Below are positions 1-7,430 of a stretch of 12,786 bases of DNA, in pieces (the stretch's first letter is position 1; each line of letters opens with the position of its first letter). The notes beneath the pieces are model-generated. The model saw only the letters and a program-made list of their open reading frames with translations. It searched no databases and had not been told where the DNA came from. The translations under genes were made by a program, and so were the position numbers. The stretch is from the NCBI GenBank assembly GCA_017416505.1, contig JAFQCI010000047.1, positions 1 through 12,786 on the forward strand. Direction: 5' to 3'. Origin of the DNA: Lachnospiraceae bacterium (GTDB taxonomy: Bacteria; Bacillota_A; Clostridia; Lachnospirales; Lachnospiraceae).

Positions 1-14
1 TAAAGGTGATATTA

Positions 15-74
15 CATGAGCCATGCAAAAACTCCGCACAAGAACGGTGCGTCAAACAGTTTGCATGGCTCATG
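15..74. repeat. 15-bp perfect inverted repeat
   Basis: Arms at 15–29 (CATGAGCCATGCAAA) and 60–74 are exact reverse complements, separated by 30 bases. The loop holds a second small stem, 35–39 with 47–51. Only ACATTTTAT follows the right arm, so this is not a convincing intrinsic terminator. It could still end transcription of whatever gene lies before the window, because the window opens with TAA. It could also be a recombination or protein-binding site. Confidence 0.6.
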
Positions 75-341
75 ACATTTTATAATCCTGCCCACATAAG
101 AGAAACGACGAAATCCTCGCAATGGTGTCTTTATGCACACGCACAAAGTGGTGCAGAGTGTAAAACTTTTGACAGCCAGAATAAATCACAGAAGCCCACA
201 GTGTGTTTCTTAGAAAATACGCGTTTTACTTAACCGAGAGAAATTCCATAGAAGATACAGCGACATATTTTATTTCGAATTCCAAGAAAAGGCGACGGCA
301 AATCGGAATTTGTAGAAAATCACGCCTGCGGAATAAAAAGG
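75..341. other. Non-coding stretch before rho, nothing recognised
   Basis: About 270 bases with no convincing gene. Short open frames cross it but lack ribosome binding sites and family-like sequence. I see no tRNA, rRNA or riboswitch signature. TTGACA at 169–174 has no matching −10 element at the right distance. Confidence 0.4.
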
Positions 342-372
342 GCTTTCTTTTTGGGAGAAAGCAAGGTATAAT
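342..372 (+). promoter_or_regulatory. rho promoter overlapped by a 7-bp inverted repeat
   Basis: A consensus −10 (TATAAT, 367–372) lies 17 bases after a weak −35 (TTTCTT, 344–349). GCTTTCT at 342–348 and AGAAAGC at 356–362 form a perfect 7-bp inverted repeat with a 7-base loop, directly over the −35 and spacer. Read on the − strand the same hairpin is followed by CCTTTTTATT, so it could also stop antisense transcription. The start point would be near 379, giving a leader of about 65 bases before the rho start codon. Confidence 0.55.
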
Positions 373-443
373 AGGGCTATCGAAAATATCAATTGTCGTT
401 TCGGGCGAATATCCCAGAAAAGTGTATTTGAATAGGAGAATTT

Positions 444-1808
444 ATGAGAGAAAAATATGAAAGTCTTTCTTTGACCGTTTTAAAAGATTTAGCGAAGGCT
501 CGTGGTATCAAGGGGTTAACTGGCTTGAAAAAAGAACAGGTCGTAGAATTGATGCTTGCAGAGGATGAAAAAGACAAAGCAAAAGATGCACCAGCACAGC
601 CAGAGAAGAAAATTGTAGTCTATACAACCAATAAAGAAAATGGGCAGCCTGAGGCCGTTCGTGAAGATACGGCAAGTTTGGACAGTGGACAGACAGCAGA
701 TGGTATCTTAGAAGTTATGGCAGATGGTTTCGGATTTATCCGTTGCGAGAACTTCCTGCCTGGAGAAAATGATATCTACGTATCACCAGCTCAGATTCGT
801 CGTTGGAATTTGAAAACAGGCGATATGGTTCGTGGTGGTATCCGTATTAAGAATCAGGGTGAAAAATTCGCAGCACTTCTGTATGTAAGCAGTGTAAATG
901 GCTATAAACCAGAAGAAATTCCTAGAAGACCGAACTTCGAAGATTTGACGCCAATTTTCCCTAATCAGCGCATTCATTTGGATCGACCAGGTGCAAGTGT
1001 AGCGATGCGTGTGGTAGATTTGGTTTCTCCAGTAGGTAAGGGACAGCGTGGTATGATCGTTTCCCAGCCAAAAGCAGGTAAGACCACATTATTAAAAGAA
1101 ATCGCCAATTCAGTTACACAGAACAATCCAGAAATGCATCTGATTATTCTTTTGATTGATGAAAGACCAGAAGAAGTAACGGATATTAAAGAATCTGTAA
1201 AGGGAACTAATGTAGAAGTAATCCATTCTACCTTTGATGAATTGCCAGAACACCATAAACGTGTATCGGAAATGGTTATTGAACGTGCGAAACGTCTTGT
1301 AGAGCACAAGAAGGATGTAATGATTCTTCTTGACAGTATCACTCGTCTTGCAAGAGCTTACAACCTTACAGTTCCACCAAGTGGACGTACCCTTTCTGGT
1401 GGTCTCGATCCAGCAGCCCTTCATATGCCAAAGCGTTTCTTTGGTGCTGCACGTAATATGAGGGAAGGCGGAAGCCTTACAGTTCTTGCAACAGCACTTG
1501 TTGATACTGGTAGCAAGATGGACGATGTAGTATTCGAAGAATTTAAAGGTACGGGTAATATGGAGCTTGTGCTTGACCGCAAGTTATCTGAAAAACGTAT
1601 TTTTCCAGCTATCGACATCGTGAAATCAGGTACTCGTCGTGATGACCTGCTTTTGGATGCAGAGGAAATGGCAGCTATGGATGTGATGCGTAAAGCATTC
1701 AATGGTTTAAAAGCAGAAGAAGCAGTAGAAAATATTTTGAATATGTTCGCACATACCAAGAATAATCGTGAATTCTGTGACCAAATGCGTAAAACACGGT
1801 TGTTCTAA
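444..1808 (+). CDS. rho: Transcription termination factor Rho
   Basis: Hexameric RNA-dependent ATPase and translocase that binds nascent RNA and releases RNA polymerase. The 454 residues contain, in order: a Rho N-terminal SAP-like helical domain (about 7–38); a short charged Lys/Glu-rich linker (about 41–75) that is not expanded into a long insertion; the cold-shock-like primary RNA-binding domain (about 80–150, with GFGFIR at 95–100); and the RecA-type ATPase core. The core has Walker [10 protein letters not shown] (207–215), the [11 protein letters not shown] segment with the catalytic Glu (E240), Walker [15 protein letters not shown] (D297), the Q-loop GRTLSGGLD (314–322) and the R-loop region [11 protein letters not shown] (369–379). 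The start is preceded by AGGAGA (434–439). There is no clear terminator after the stop, so read-through into rpmE is possible. Confidence 0.98.
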   Translation: MREKYESLSLTVLKDLAKARGIKGLTGLKKEQVVELMLAEDEKDKAKDAPAQPEKKIVVYTTNKENGQPEAVREDTASLDSGQTADGILEVMADGFGFIRCENFLPGENDIYVSPAQIRRWNLKTGDMVRGGIRIKNQGEKFAALLYVSSVNGYKPEEIPRRPNFEDLTPIFPNQRIHLDRPGASVAMRVVDLVSPVGKGQRGMIVSQPKAGKTTLLKEIANSVTQNNPEMHLIILLIDERPEEVTDIKESVKGTNVEVIHSTFDELPEHHKRVSEMVIERAKRLVEHKKDVMILLDSITRLARAYNLTVPPSGRTLSGGLDPAALHMPKRFFGAARNMREGGSLTVLATALVDTGSKMDDVVFEEFKGTGNMELVLDRKLSEKRIFPAIDIVKSGTRRDDLLLDAEEMAAMDVMRKAFNGLKAEEAVENILNMFAHTKNNREFCDQMRKTRLF

Positions 1809-1848
1809 GAGATTTTGCGAAAATGTATGAAAATATATAAAATAAGTC

Positions 1849-1877
1849 TTGCATTCTATATAGTTCTATGTTATAGT
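1849..1877 (+). promoter_or_regulatory. rpmE promoter, extended −10
   Basis: TTGCAT (1849–1854), a 17-base spacer and TATAGT (1872–1877), with TG at 1869–1870 forming an extended −10. It lies 41 bases past the rho stop and would start RNA near 1884, giving L31 a leader of about 130 bases. Confidence 0.7.
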
Positions 1878-1883
1878 TAATGA

Positions 1884-2015
1884 GCTGTTTATCGGGATGT
1901 AAACGGACGAGAACGTGTCGTCTCTTGGAATAAGCATCATATACGGATCGGGTATACGGGTGTAAAGAGATGTGCAGAAACTGTAAACGATAAGATTATT
2001 AAAGAGGTGAAAATC
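1884..2015 (+). promoter_or_regulatory. Long structured 5' leader of rpmE
   Basis: About 130 untranslated bases between the inferred start point and the L31 ATG. Visible hairpins are 1905–1910 with 1918–1923 (GGACGA/TCGTCT, one G·U pair) and 1940–1944 with 1952–1956 (TATAC/GTATA). GTAAA recurs at about 1899, 1962 and 1983. Many ribosomal-protein genes carry autoregulatory leaders, so one here is plausible. I cannot match it to a known L31 leader class by eye. Confidence 0.4.
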
Positions 2016-2216
2016 ATGAGAGAAGGAATCCATCCAGATTATTATCAGGCAACTGTTACTTGTAACTGTGGAAATACATTCGTTACAGGTTCTACAAAGA
2101 AAGAAATCCACGTAGAAATCTGTTCTAAATGTCATCCATTCTACACAGGTCAGCAGAAAGCTGCTCAGGCTCGTGGACGTATTGAACAGTTCAATAAGAA
2201 ATACGGCATGAAATAA
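2016..2216 (+). CDS. rpmE: 50S ribosomal protein L31, zinc-binding type
   Basis: Protein of the large ribosomal subunit near the central protuberance. The 66 residues match the usual bacterial length. The start [10 protein letters not shown] is characteristic of the family. C16, C18, C36 and C39 (CNCG and [10 protein letters not shown]) give the zinc-binding 'C+' form rather than the zinc-independent paralogue. A GTG nine bases upstream (2007) is in frame but lies inside the ribosome binding site AGAGGTG (2003–2009), so ATG at 2016 is the start. Own promoter and leader upstream, terminator 11 bases after the stop. Confidence 0.96.
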   Translation: MREGIHPDYYQATVTCNCGNTFVTGSTKKEIHVEICSKCHPFYTGQQKAAQARGRIEQFNKKYGMK

Positions 2217-2226
2217 AAAGTGTTTA

Positions 2227-2264
2227 AGAAGGTTGAGGTTGCAGAATCTCAACCTTTTCTTTTT
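2227..2264 (+). terminator. Intrinsic terminator after rpmE
   Basis: Stem 2227–2237 with 2248–2258 (core AAGGTTGAG/CTCAACCTT), a 10-base loop, then TTCTTTTT. It ends only 15 bases before the yqhQ start codon, so yqhQ, prmC and possibly prfA depend on read-through unless a promoter is hidden. Confidence 0.85.
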
Positions 2265-2279
2265 CAGTGAGGTTCTAGC

Positions 2280-3173
2280 ATGAAATATTCAGGTGTTGGT
2301 GGACAGGCGGTTATGGAAGGTATTATGATGCGAAATGCAGATAAATACGCCATAGCAGTACGTAAGCCAGATAAAGAAATAGATGTACAGGTCTTTGATT
2401 ACAAAGGTTTTGTAAAAAATGAAAAATTGAAAAAAATTCCATTTGTAAGAGGGGTATTTAACTTTGTAGATTCTCTGTATTTAGGGATGACCTCTTTGCT
2501 TCATTCAGCAGAATTTGTGGAGGATGAAGAGGAAGAGCTCGATGTGGAAAAAGAGAAAGCTATGATGGGTGTGACAGTAGCACTTGCTGTTGTGATGGCA
2601 GTTGGTATCTTTTTCGTGCTTCCATATTTGATTTCTTTGGTTTTTCAGAGTTTCATTCAGTCTCATTTTGTGATAACATTATTAGAAGGAATTGTACGAC
2701 TGGCAATTTTTATCGGATATGTCAGTTTGGTAGCATTGATGCCAGAAATCAAACGTACCTATATGTATCATGGTGCGGAACATAAATGCATCAATTGCAT
2801 TGAGCAAGGGTTGGAATTAAATGTAGAGAATGTAAGAAAGAGCTCCAAGGAGCACAAACGTTGTGGAACCAGCTTTTTATTCTTGGTCATCCTTATTAGT
2901 ATCGTATTCTTTATGTTTATTCAGGTAGAATCTGGTATCTTAAAATTAGTGGTACGATTACTGTTGATTCCAGTCATTGCAGGAGTATCGTATGAATTTA
3001 TCCGTTTAGCAGGCAGATATGACAATTGGTTGGTAAATGCCATCAGTGCTCCAGGGCTTTTGATGCAGCGCATTACCACGTTAGAGCCAGAAGATGATAT
3101 GATTGAAGTCGGTATTGCTTCGGTAGAAGCCGTATTCGATTGGAAAAAATGGCAAGAGGAAAATTTAGTATGA
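2280..3173 (+). CDS. yqhQ: YqhQ-like DUF1385 membrane protein
   Basis: Integral membrane protein of the DUF1385/YqhQ family, often labelled a predicted metal-dependent enzyme; its role is not settled. The 297 residues carry the family hallmarks: GGQAVMEGIMMR (7–18), YHGAEHK (163–169), HKRCGTSF (192–199) and PGLLMQRITT (258–267). His, Glu and Cys in the middle motifs are candidate metal ligands. Hydrophobic segments lie near 96–126, 132–155, 198–217 and 221–240. An acidic patch (EDEEEELDVEKEK, 81–93) precedes the first. The ribosome binding site is GTGAGG (2267–2272). The last four bases overlap the prmC start (ATGA), so the two are translationally coupled. A position beside prmC and prfA is common in Clostridia. 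Confidence 0.9.
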   Translation: MKYSGVGGQAVMEGIMMRNADKYAIAVRKPDKEIDVQVFDYKGFVKNEKLKKIPFVRGVFNFVDSLYLGMTSLLHSAEFVEDEEEELDVEKEKAMMGVTVALAVVMAVGIFFVLPYLISLVFQSFIQSHFVITLLEGIVRLAIFIGYVSLVALMPEIKRTYMYHGAEHKCINCIEQGLELNVENVRKSSKEHKRCGTSFLFLVILISIVFFMFIQVESGILKLVVRLLLIPVIAGVSYEFIRLAGRYDNWLVNAISAPGLLMQRITTLEPEDDMIEVGIASVEAVFDWKKWQEENLV

Positions 3174-3997
3174 CATTTCGAGAAGCGATAAGTTATGGCG
3201 AAAGACAACTGAATAATGCAGGTATTGTAGACGCCAGAAACGACGCATGGCTTCTTTTGACCTATGTTTGCAAAATTGACCATACCTTTTATTATGTTCA
3301 CATGGACGAAGAAATGGACGTAGAACAGGTGGCAGAGTATGAGAGTGTTTTAAGCAAGCGTGCAGAGCATGTTCCTTTGCAGTACATTACAGGTGAGCAG
3401 GAATTTATGGGAATTCCGTTCCGTGTAAATGATTCGGTTTTGATTCCGAGACAGGATACTGAAACACTTGTAGAAGAAGCGTTGAAAGTGATTCGTCCGG
3501 GCATGAAGGTACTGGATATGTGTACAGGTTCGGGGTGTATTCTTATCAGTATTCTGAAGAATATCGTAGATGTAGAAGGTTTTGGATATGACATTTCCAA
3601 GCAGGCCATCAACGTGGCGAAGGAAAATGCGAAATTAAACAATGTTACAGCAACCTTCGAACGTAGCGACTTGTTTGAAGATGTGACAGACACCTTTGAT
3701 GTCATCGTATCAAATCCACCTTATATTCCTACGGATGTTATCGGCGAATTGATGCCGGAGGTGGCACTATTTGAGCCAATGCAGGCACTAGATGGTAAAG
3801 AAGATGGTTTGCATTTCTATCGCCGAATTGTAGAAGCTGCTTCCGAGTATCTAAATCCTAATGGGATGTTATTATTTGAAATCGGACATGACCAAGGGGA
3901 AGCGGTATCAAGCCTTATGAAAGAGGCAGGCTATCAAAATGTGCGTGTGGTGAAAGATTTAGCTGGTAACGATCGCGTTGTGATTGGTGGTTTGTAG
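3170..3997 (+). CDS. prmC: Release factor glutamine methyltransferase PrmC
   Basis: N5-methylates the glutamine of the GGQ motif in release factors 1 and 2 using S-adenosylmethionine, which raises termination efficiency. The 275 residues contain a helical N-terminal substrate-binding domain (about 1–85, with PLQYITGEQEFMG at 69–81), IPRQDTE (92–98), the SAM-binding motif DMCTGSG (116–122), the acidic loop GYDIS (139–143) and the catalytic NPPY (182–185). The ATG at 3170 overlaps the yqhQ stop as ATGA and follows AGAGGA (3155–3160). An in-frame TTG at 3140 would add ten atypical residues and is less likely. Its substrate gene prfA is next, 74 bases downstream. Confidence 0.96.
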   Translation: MTFREAISYGERQLNNAGIVDARNDAWLLLTYVCKIDHTFYYVHMDEEMDVEQVAEYESVLSKRAEHVPLQYITGEQEFMGIPFRVNDSVLIPRQDTETLVEEALKVIRPGMKVLDMCTGSGCILISILKNIVDVEGFGYDISKQAINVAKENAKLNNVTATFERSDLFEDVTDTFDVIVSNPPYIPTDVIGELMPEVALFEPMQALDGKEDGLHFYRRIVEAASEYLNPNGMLLFEIGHDQGEAVSSLMKEAGYQNVRVVKDLAGNDRVVIGGL

Positions 3998-4007
3998 CGT
4001 TTTTATG

Positions 4008-4036
4008 TTGATTTTATGAGGATAATTTGGTAAAAA
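4008..4036 (+). promoter_or_regulatory. Possible weak prfA promoter
   Basis: TTGATT (4008–4013) with 17 bases to TAAAAA (4031–4036). The −10 is poor. The 74-base gap with its own GAGGAGA ribosome binding site makes either co-transcription with prmC or a weak separate promoter possible. Confidence 0.25.
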
Positions 4037-4071
4037 TATAAAGACGTTTGTTTAATAGAGGAGATTAAATT

Positions 4072-5145
4072 ATGTTTGATAAATTAGAAGACTTACTTCA
4101 TCATTATGAAGAATTAATGAATACATTAAGTGAGCCAGACGTGGCAAACGATTCGAATCGTTTTCGCAAGCTTATGAAAGAGCAGAGCGACTTGGCTCCA
4201 ATCGTAGATGCTTACAAGGAATACAAGCAGAGTAAGCAGAATATCGAAGATGCTCTTGAGATGTTAGAGTTAGAATCAGACGAAGAAATGCGAGAGCTTG
4301 CAAAAGAAGAATTGAATGATTCGAAGAAACGTGTAGAAGAACTTGAAACAGAACTCAAGATTTTACTTCTTCCAAAAGACCCTAACGATGACAAGAACGT
4401 TATCGTAGAAATTCGTGCCGGTGCAGGTGGTGATGAATCTGCTCTTTTTGCAGCAGAAGTATATCGTATGTATATCCACTACGCAGAAAGCCAGCGTTGG
4501 AAAGTAGAAACTCTTGAAGTAGACGACATCGGTATCGGTGGTATGAAGAGTGTAAACTTCATGATTTCTGGACAGGGTGCATATTCTAAGATGAAATACG
4601 AATCCGGCGTACACCGTGTACAGCGTGTGCCAGCAACTGAATCCGCAGGCCGTATCCATACTTCTACCATTACGGTAGCGGTTATGCCAGAAGCAGAAGA
4701 AGTAGACGTTCAGATTGATGAAAAAGATATCCGTATCGACGTAATGCGTGCGTCTGGTAACGGTGGACAGTGCGTTAATACCACGGACTCCGCAGTACGT
4801 TTGACACACTACCCAACAGGTATCGTCATCTACAGCCAGACTGAAAAGTCACAGCTTCAGAACAAAGAAAAAGCATTTGCACTCCTTCGTGCAAAGCTCT
4901 ACGACTTAGAGCTTCAGAAACAGCAGGATGCGGAATCGGCAGCCCGTCGTAGCCAAATCGGTACTGGTGACCGTTCTGAAAAAATCCGTACCTACAATTT
5001 CCCACAGGGGCGTTGTACAGACCATCGTATCAACTTGACACTTTATAAGTTGGATAAGATTATGAACGGAGACATCCAGGAAATCATCGACGCTTGTATC
5101 GCAGCAGACCAGGCGAAGAAGTTGGCAAATATGCAGGAAGAGTAA
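4072..5145 (+). CDS. prfA: Peptide chain release factor 1
   Basis: Recognises UAA and UAG in the ribosomal A site and triggers peptidyl-tRNA hydrolysis. 357 residues, normal length. Coiled-coil domain 1 spans about 1–100. The codon-recognition PAT tripeptide at 187–189 (VQRVPATES) identifies RF1 rather than RF2. GGQ lies at 231–233 in [16 protein letters not shown]233 is the expected PrmC target, and the residue after GGQ is Cys. The [18 protein letters not shown] segment (297–314) is a class I release factor signature. The start is preceded by GAGGAGA. The last ~47 coding bases (5089–5135) reappear in inverted orientation at 5314–5360, just past the terminator. Confidence 0.98.
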   Translation: MFDKLEDLLHHYEELMNTLSEPDVANDSNRFRKLMKEQSDLAPIVDAYKEYKQSKQNIEDALEMLELESDEEMRELAKEELNDSKKRVEELETELKILLLPKDPNDDKNVIVEIRAGAGGDESALFAAEVYRMYIHYAESQRWKVETLEVDDIGIGGMKSVNFMISGQGAYSKMKYESGVHRVQRVPATESAGRIHTSTITVAVMPEAEEVDVQIDEKDIRIDVMRASGNGGQCVNTTDSAVRLTHYPTGIVIYSQTEKSQLQNKEKAFALLRAKLYDLELQKQQDAESAARRSQIGTGDRSEKIRTYNFPQGRCTDHRINLTLYKLDKIMNGDIQEIIDACIAADQAKKLANMQEE

Positions 5146-5198
5146 GATTAGTAGAAAAATTTAGTGCTTAGTAGATTGAGCATGAAAATAGAAAGCAG

Positions 5199-5246
5199 AA
5201 AGAACACTGTGTTCCAAATTTATTTGGATAAGCAGTGTTCTTTTTG
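5199..5246 (+). terminator. Intrinsic terminator of prfA
   Basis: Outer stem 5199–5209 with 5233–5243 (AAGAACACTG/CAGTGTTCTT) plus an inner stem CCAAA/TTTGG (5214–5218 with 5223–5227), followed by a T run. It marks the end of the housekeeping block. Confidence 0.85.
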
Positions 5247-5254
5247 ATTTCGTA

Positions 5255-5288
5255 GGTTGCAAGGCAACCATATCTGCAACGCAGATAT
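5255..5288. repeat. Two adjacent perfect hairpins with 3-base loops
   Basis: GGTTGC-AAG-GCAACC (5255–5269) abuts ATATCTGC-AAC-GCAGATAT (5270–5288). Both stems are perfect and nothing separates them. They follow directly after the prfA terminator and precede the inverted prfA fragment. They may be part of a dispersed repeat or small non-autonomous element; this needs a genome-wide comparison. Confidence 0.6.
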
Positions 5289-5313
5289 ATTTTCATGCGT
5301 ATTTACTCGTATA

Positions 5314-5360
5314 TGTATATTTCCCAACTCCTTCGCCTGGTCTGCTGCGATACAAGCGTC
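5314..5360 (-). repeat. Inverted copy of the prfA 3' end
   Basis: Read on the − strand, these 47 bases match prfA 5089–5135 at 44 positions. The match includes an unbroken run of 30 (5331–5360 against 5118–5089). The copied piece encodes residues near [11 protein letters not shown] of RF1. A second, shorter inverted match of 11 bases (5288–5298 against 5180–5190) lies in the same order, so the duplicated segment may once have extended past the prfA stop codon. The copy has no start signal and cannot make protein. Confidence 0.9.
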
Positions 5361-5435
5361 CGTGTTTACTCGGCATTCAGCGAACAGCGAGAAGTAGCGA
5401 AGCGGATTCGAGGTGCGTGTTGGAATAAGATGCTA
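5361..5435. other. Repeat-rich spacer with three AGCGA units
   Basis: AGCGA occurs at 5379, 5386 and 5396. A 12-base near-repeat (CGTRTTTACTCG) occurs at 5298–5309 and again at 5361–5371. Base composition is GC-richer than the gene that follows. No coding or RNA family is recognised. It reads like part of a dispersed intergenic repeat that extends left through 5255. Confidence 0.35.
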
Positions 5436-5478
5436 CTACCATATATGGTAGGTGTTTGATTTTAATTTAATGTATAAT
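5436..5478 (+). promoter_or_regulatory. NACHT gene promoter with 16-bp palindrome
   Basis: A consensus −10 (TATAAT, 5473–5478) has no good −35 at 16–18 bases. Instead CTACCATATATGGTAG (5436–5451), a perfect 16-bp palindrome, ends where the −35 would sit. This arrangement suggests an operator, or an activator site that substitutes for the missing −35. The ribosome binding site AAAGGAGA (5491–5498) is 6 bases before the ATG. Confidence 0.55.
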
Positions 5479-5504
5479 ATAGAAAAAAACAAAGGAGAAA
5501 ACAT

Positions 5505-7373
5505 ATGGGAGAACAAGAATTACAAAAAGATGATGGGATAACAGAGTTTGCATTAGAAGGAGGGGCGAAAAAAGCGGGAGAAAACGTTGCTAATAGAGCA
5601 TTAAATGCTATTATAGATGGCGTAAAAAACACGTATAGTAGTGCACAAGTTCAATTAGGAACTGTGTTCAGACGTTACTTGGAAAATGCTACAATTCGAT
5701 ATAATCAAGTTAGAACATTGGCAACAGGTCACACGCCACGAAGTTTAATTGGAAATGATAATATTTATGTAAAGATCGGTCTGGAATATGGAAGTATGGA
5801 AATAGATACAGAAACAGTAGATTCATTATTAAAAATTAGTAATAATATTTTGATTCAAGGTACCGGTGGTATTGGTAAATCAATGTTAATGAGATACTTA
5901 TTCTTAAATACTGCAAATTGTGGGGAATATGTTCCAGTATTACTTCAATTAAGGCGTGTTAGTAGTCAAAAAATAGATAATATATCTATTATGAATTTAA
6001 TATATAATTCTATGAAAGATTTTGATATAGAATTACCTAAAGAACAATTTGAATATAGTTTAAGATTAGGAAAATATTTATTTTTAATGGATGGATTTGA
6101 TGAGATAAAAGAAGATTATGCAAAGAAAACGGCAGAGGCAATACAAGAGTTTTGTTCAAAATATCCTAAAAATGCATACATTATTACTTCTCGCCCTAGA
6201 AGAGATACATCACCATTAGAAACATTTACTGAAGTAAAATCTAAGACTCTTAGTTTAGATCAAGCGATATTCTTGTCGTCAAAAATATGGAAAGAAGACG
6301 AGAAAACGAAAGAGTTTTGTAATCAGTTAAGGGATGGTTTATATGAAAAACATAAAGATTTTGCAGAAAATCCATTGTTGTTATCAATGATGTTTTTGAC
6401 ATTTATGAAAAATAATTCAGTTCCAGATCATCTAGCTGAGTTTTATAGTAAAGCATATGAAGCTATTTATTGTGCTCATGATAGTCATGATAAAGGGTAT
6501 TTTTTAAGAGAATTTAAATGTAAAGATATAGATGAAAATACGTTTAAGATGATTCTTTGTCATTTTTGTTTTCAAACATACTTTAAAGAGGTATATGAGT
6601 TTTCTAAAAAAAGTGTACTTGATTTTTTGAATAGATCTATTAGGAAAATAGGGGTAGAACACGTTAATGGAAAAGATTATCTAAATGATTTATGTGATGT
6701 GGTATGTATATTGGTAGAAGAGGGGGATGTTTATAGATTTTCTCATCGCTCCTTTCAAACATATTTTGCCGCATACTATACATCAAATTCATTGACTGAT
6801 GAACAACAAAAAAAATTGTTTATGAAAGAGTTATCTTCTGAAAGTTATTGGAATAAGAATGACTACTATGAGTTGCTTGAACAAATTGAACCTAAGCGCT
6901 TTGAGGAAAATGCTTTAGAAGAAGGGTTACGTGTGATCGAAGAAGAACTAAATAGAAGTAATAATTGGGAGGTTGATTTTCTAAAATTAAGATTTAGTGA
7001 GTTCTCAATTCAGAATGATAATATACCAATTAGATTTCTTATAGGTAATAAGGATAGGGAATATATTTATTTTAATGTAGTAGATTTGTTTTTTGTTTTT
7101 GTTTCTCATGAGAGAAAAAGAAATTATATAAAAAATGATGTTAAATTGTTAAAAAGAATAGTGGACAAATTTAATAAGAACAGCCATTTTATAACTTTCG
7201 AAGAGATTGACGAGGCAAATTACATTACAGAGGAAGAACGGGAAAAAATATGGGGGATTCTAGCACGTGCCGAAAATACTAAGAAAAAAAGAAGTGCAAT
7301 TTTAAAGTGGTTAAAAGCTCAGGATAAAAAAAGAGAACTATTAGATACAAGTGATTTTATTGACGAATTGTAG
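5505..7373 (+). CDS. NACHT-domain STAND NTPase, putative antiphage protein
   Basis: 622-residue ATPase of the NACHT clade, related to animal NLR proteins. Bacterial members are known to protect against phages. Seen here: an N-terminal region (1–110) with a Gly/Ala-rich helical start and no recognised nuclease, TIR or protease motif; Walker A GTGGIGKS (119–126); Walker B with the NACHT acidic pair YLFLMDGFDE (191–200); sensor-like ITSRPR (227–232); the helical NPLLLSMM segment (289–296); and the winged-helix motif FSHRSFQTYFAAYY (412–425), typical of NACHT proteins. The remaining ~190 residues are charged and helical, without clear LRR, TPR or WD repeats. No membrane segment is evident. It is AT-rich with A/T-ending codons, unlike the prfA block, which suggests horizontal acquisition. 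It is monocistronic, with its own promoter and a terminator after the stop. Defence is inferred from family only. Confidence 0.88.
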   Translation: MGEQELQKDDGITEFALEGGAKKAGENVANRALNAIIDGVKNTYSSAQVQLGTVFRRYLENATIRYNQVRTLATGHTPRSLIGNDNIYVKIGLEYGSMEIDTETVDSLLKISNNILIQGTGGIGKSMLMRYLFLNTANCGEYVPVLLQLRRVSSQKIDNISIMNLIYNSMKDFDIELPKEQFEYSLRLGKYLFLMDGFDEIKEDYAKKTAEAIQEFCSKYPKNAYIITSRPRRDTSPLETFTEVKSKTLSLDQAIFLSSKIWKEDEKTKEFCNQLRDGLYEKHKDFAENPLLLSMMFLTFMKNNSVPDHLAEFYSKAYEAIYCAHDSHDKGYFLREFKCKDIDENTFKMILCHFCFQTYFKEVYEFSKKSVLDFLNRSIRKIGVEHVNGKDYLNDLCDVVCILVEEGDVYRFSHRSFQTYFAAYYTSNSLTDEQQKKLFMKELSSESYWNKNDYYELLEQIEPKRFEENALEEGLRVIEEELNRSNNWEVDFLKLRFSEFSIQNDNIPIRFLIGNKDREYIYFNVVDLFFVFVSHERKRNYIKNDVKLLKRIVDKFNKNSHFITFEEIDEANYITEEEREKIWGILARAENTKKKRSAILKWLKAQDKKRELLDTSDFIDEL

Positions 7374-7391
7374 TATCTGGATGTTAAAATT

Positions 7392-7430
7392 AAGAAGACA
7401 TATTAAGGAGATTATTAATATGTCTTTTTA
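7392..7430. terminator. Bidirectional terminator between NACHT gene and HTH gene
   Basis: Perfect 11-bp stem AGACATATTAA (7396–7406) with TTAATATGTCT (7415–7425), extended by A–T pairs, with an 8-base loop. TTTTT follows on the + strand and an interrupted T-rich tract on the − strand. The stop codon of the − strand gene (7428–7430) lies at its right edge. It serves two convergent genes. Confidence 0.8.

Noticed and set aside
6..17. GTGATATTACAT at 6–17 and again at 12666–12677, possible flanking direct repeats
   Set aside because: Twelve AT-rich bases without extension, far outside the accessory block and not next to a tRNA or integrase. Probably chance.
6..460. Two overlapping short open frames upstream of rho
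   Set aside because: No ribosome binding sites; one crosses the 15-bp inverted repeat, the other runs through the rho promoter and start codon. Composition is not protein-like.
2007..2015. GTG start three codons upstream of rpmE
   Set aside because: The GTG is part of the ribosome binding site AGAGGTG, and L31 proteins begin at the later Met.
5379..5400. Three AGCGA units resembling a tiny repeat array
   Set aside because: Units are 5 bases with irregular spacing and no spacers of uniform length, so not CRISPR or a true tandem array.
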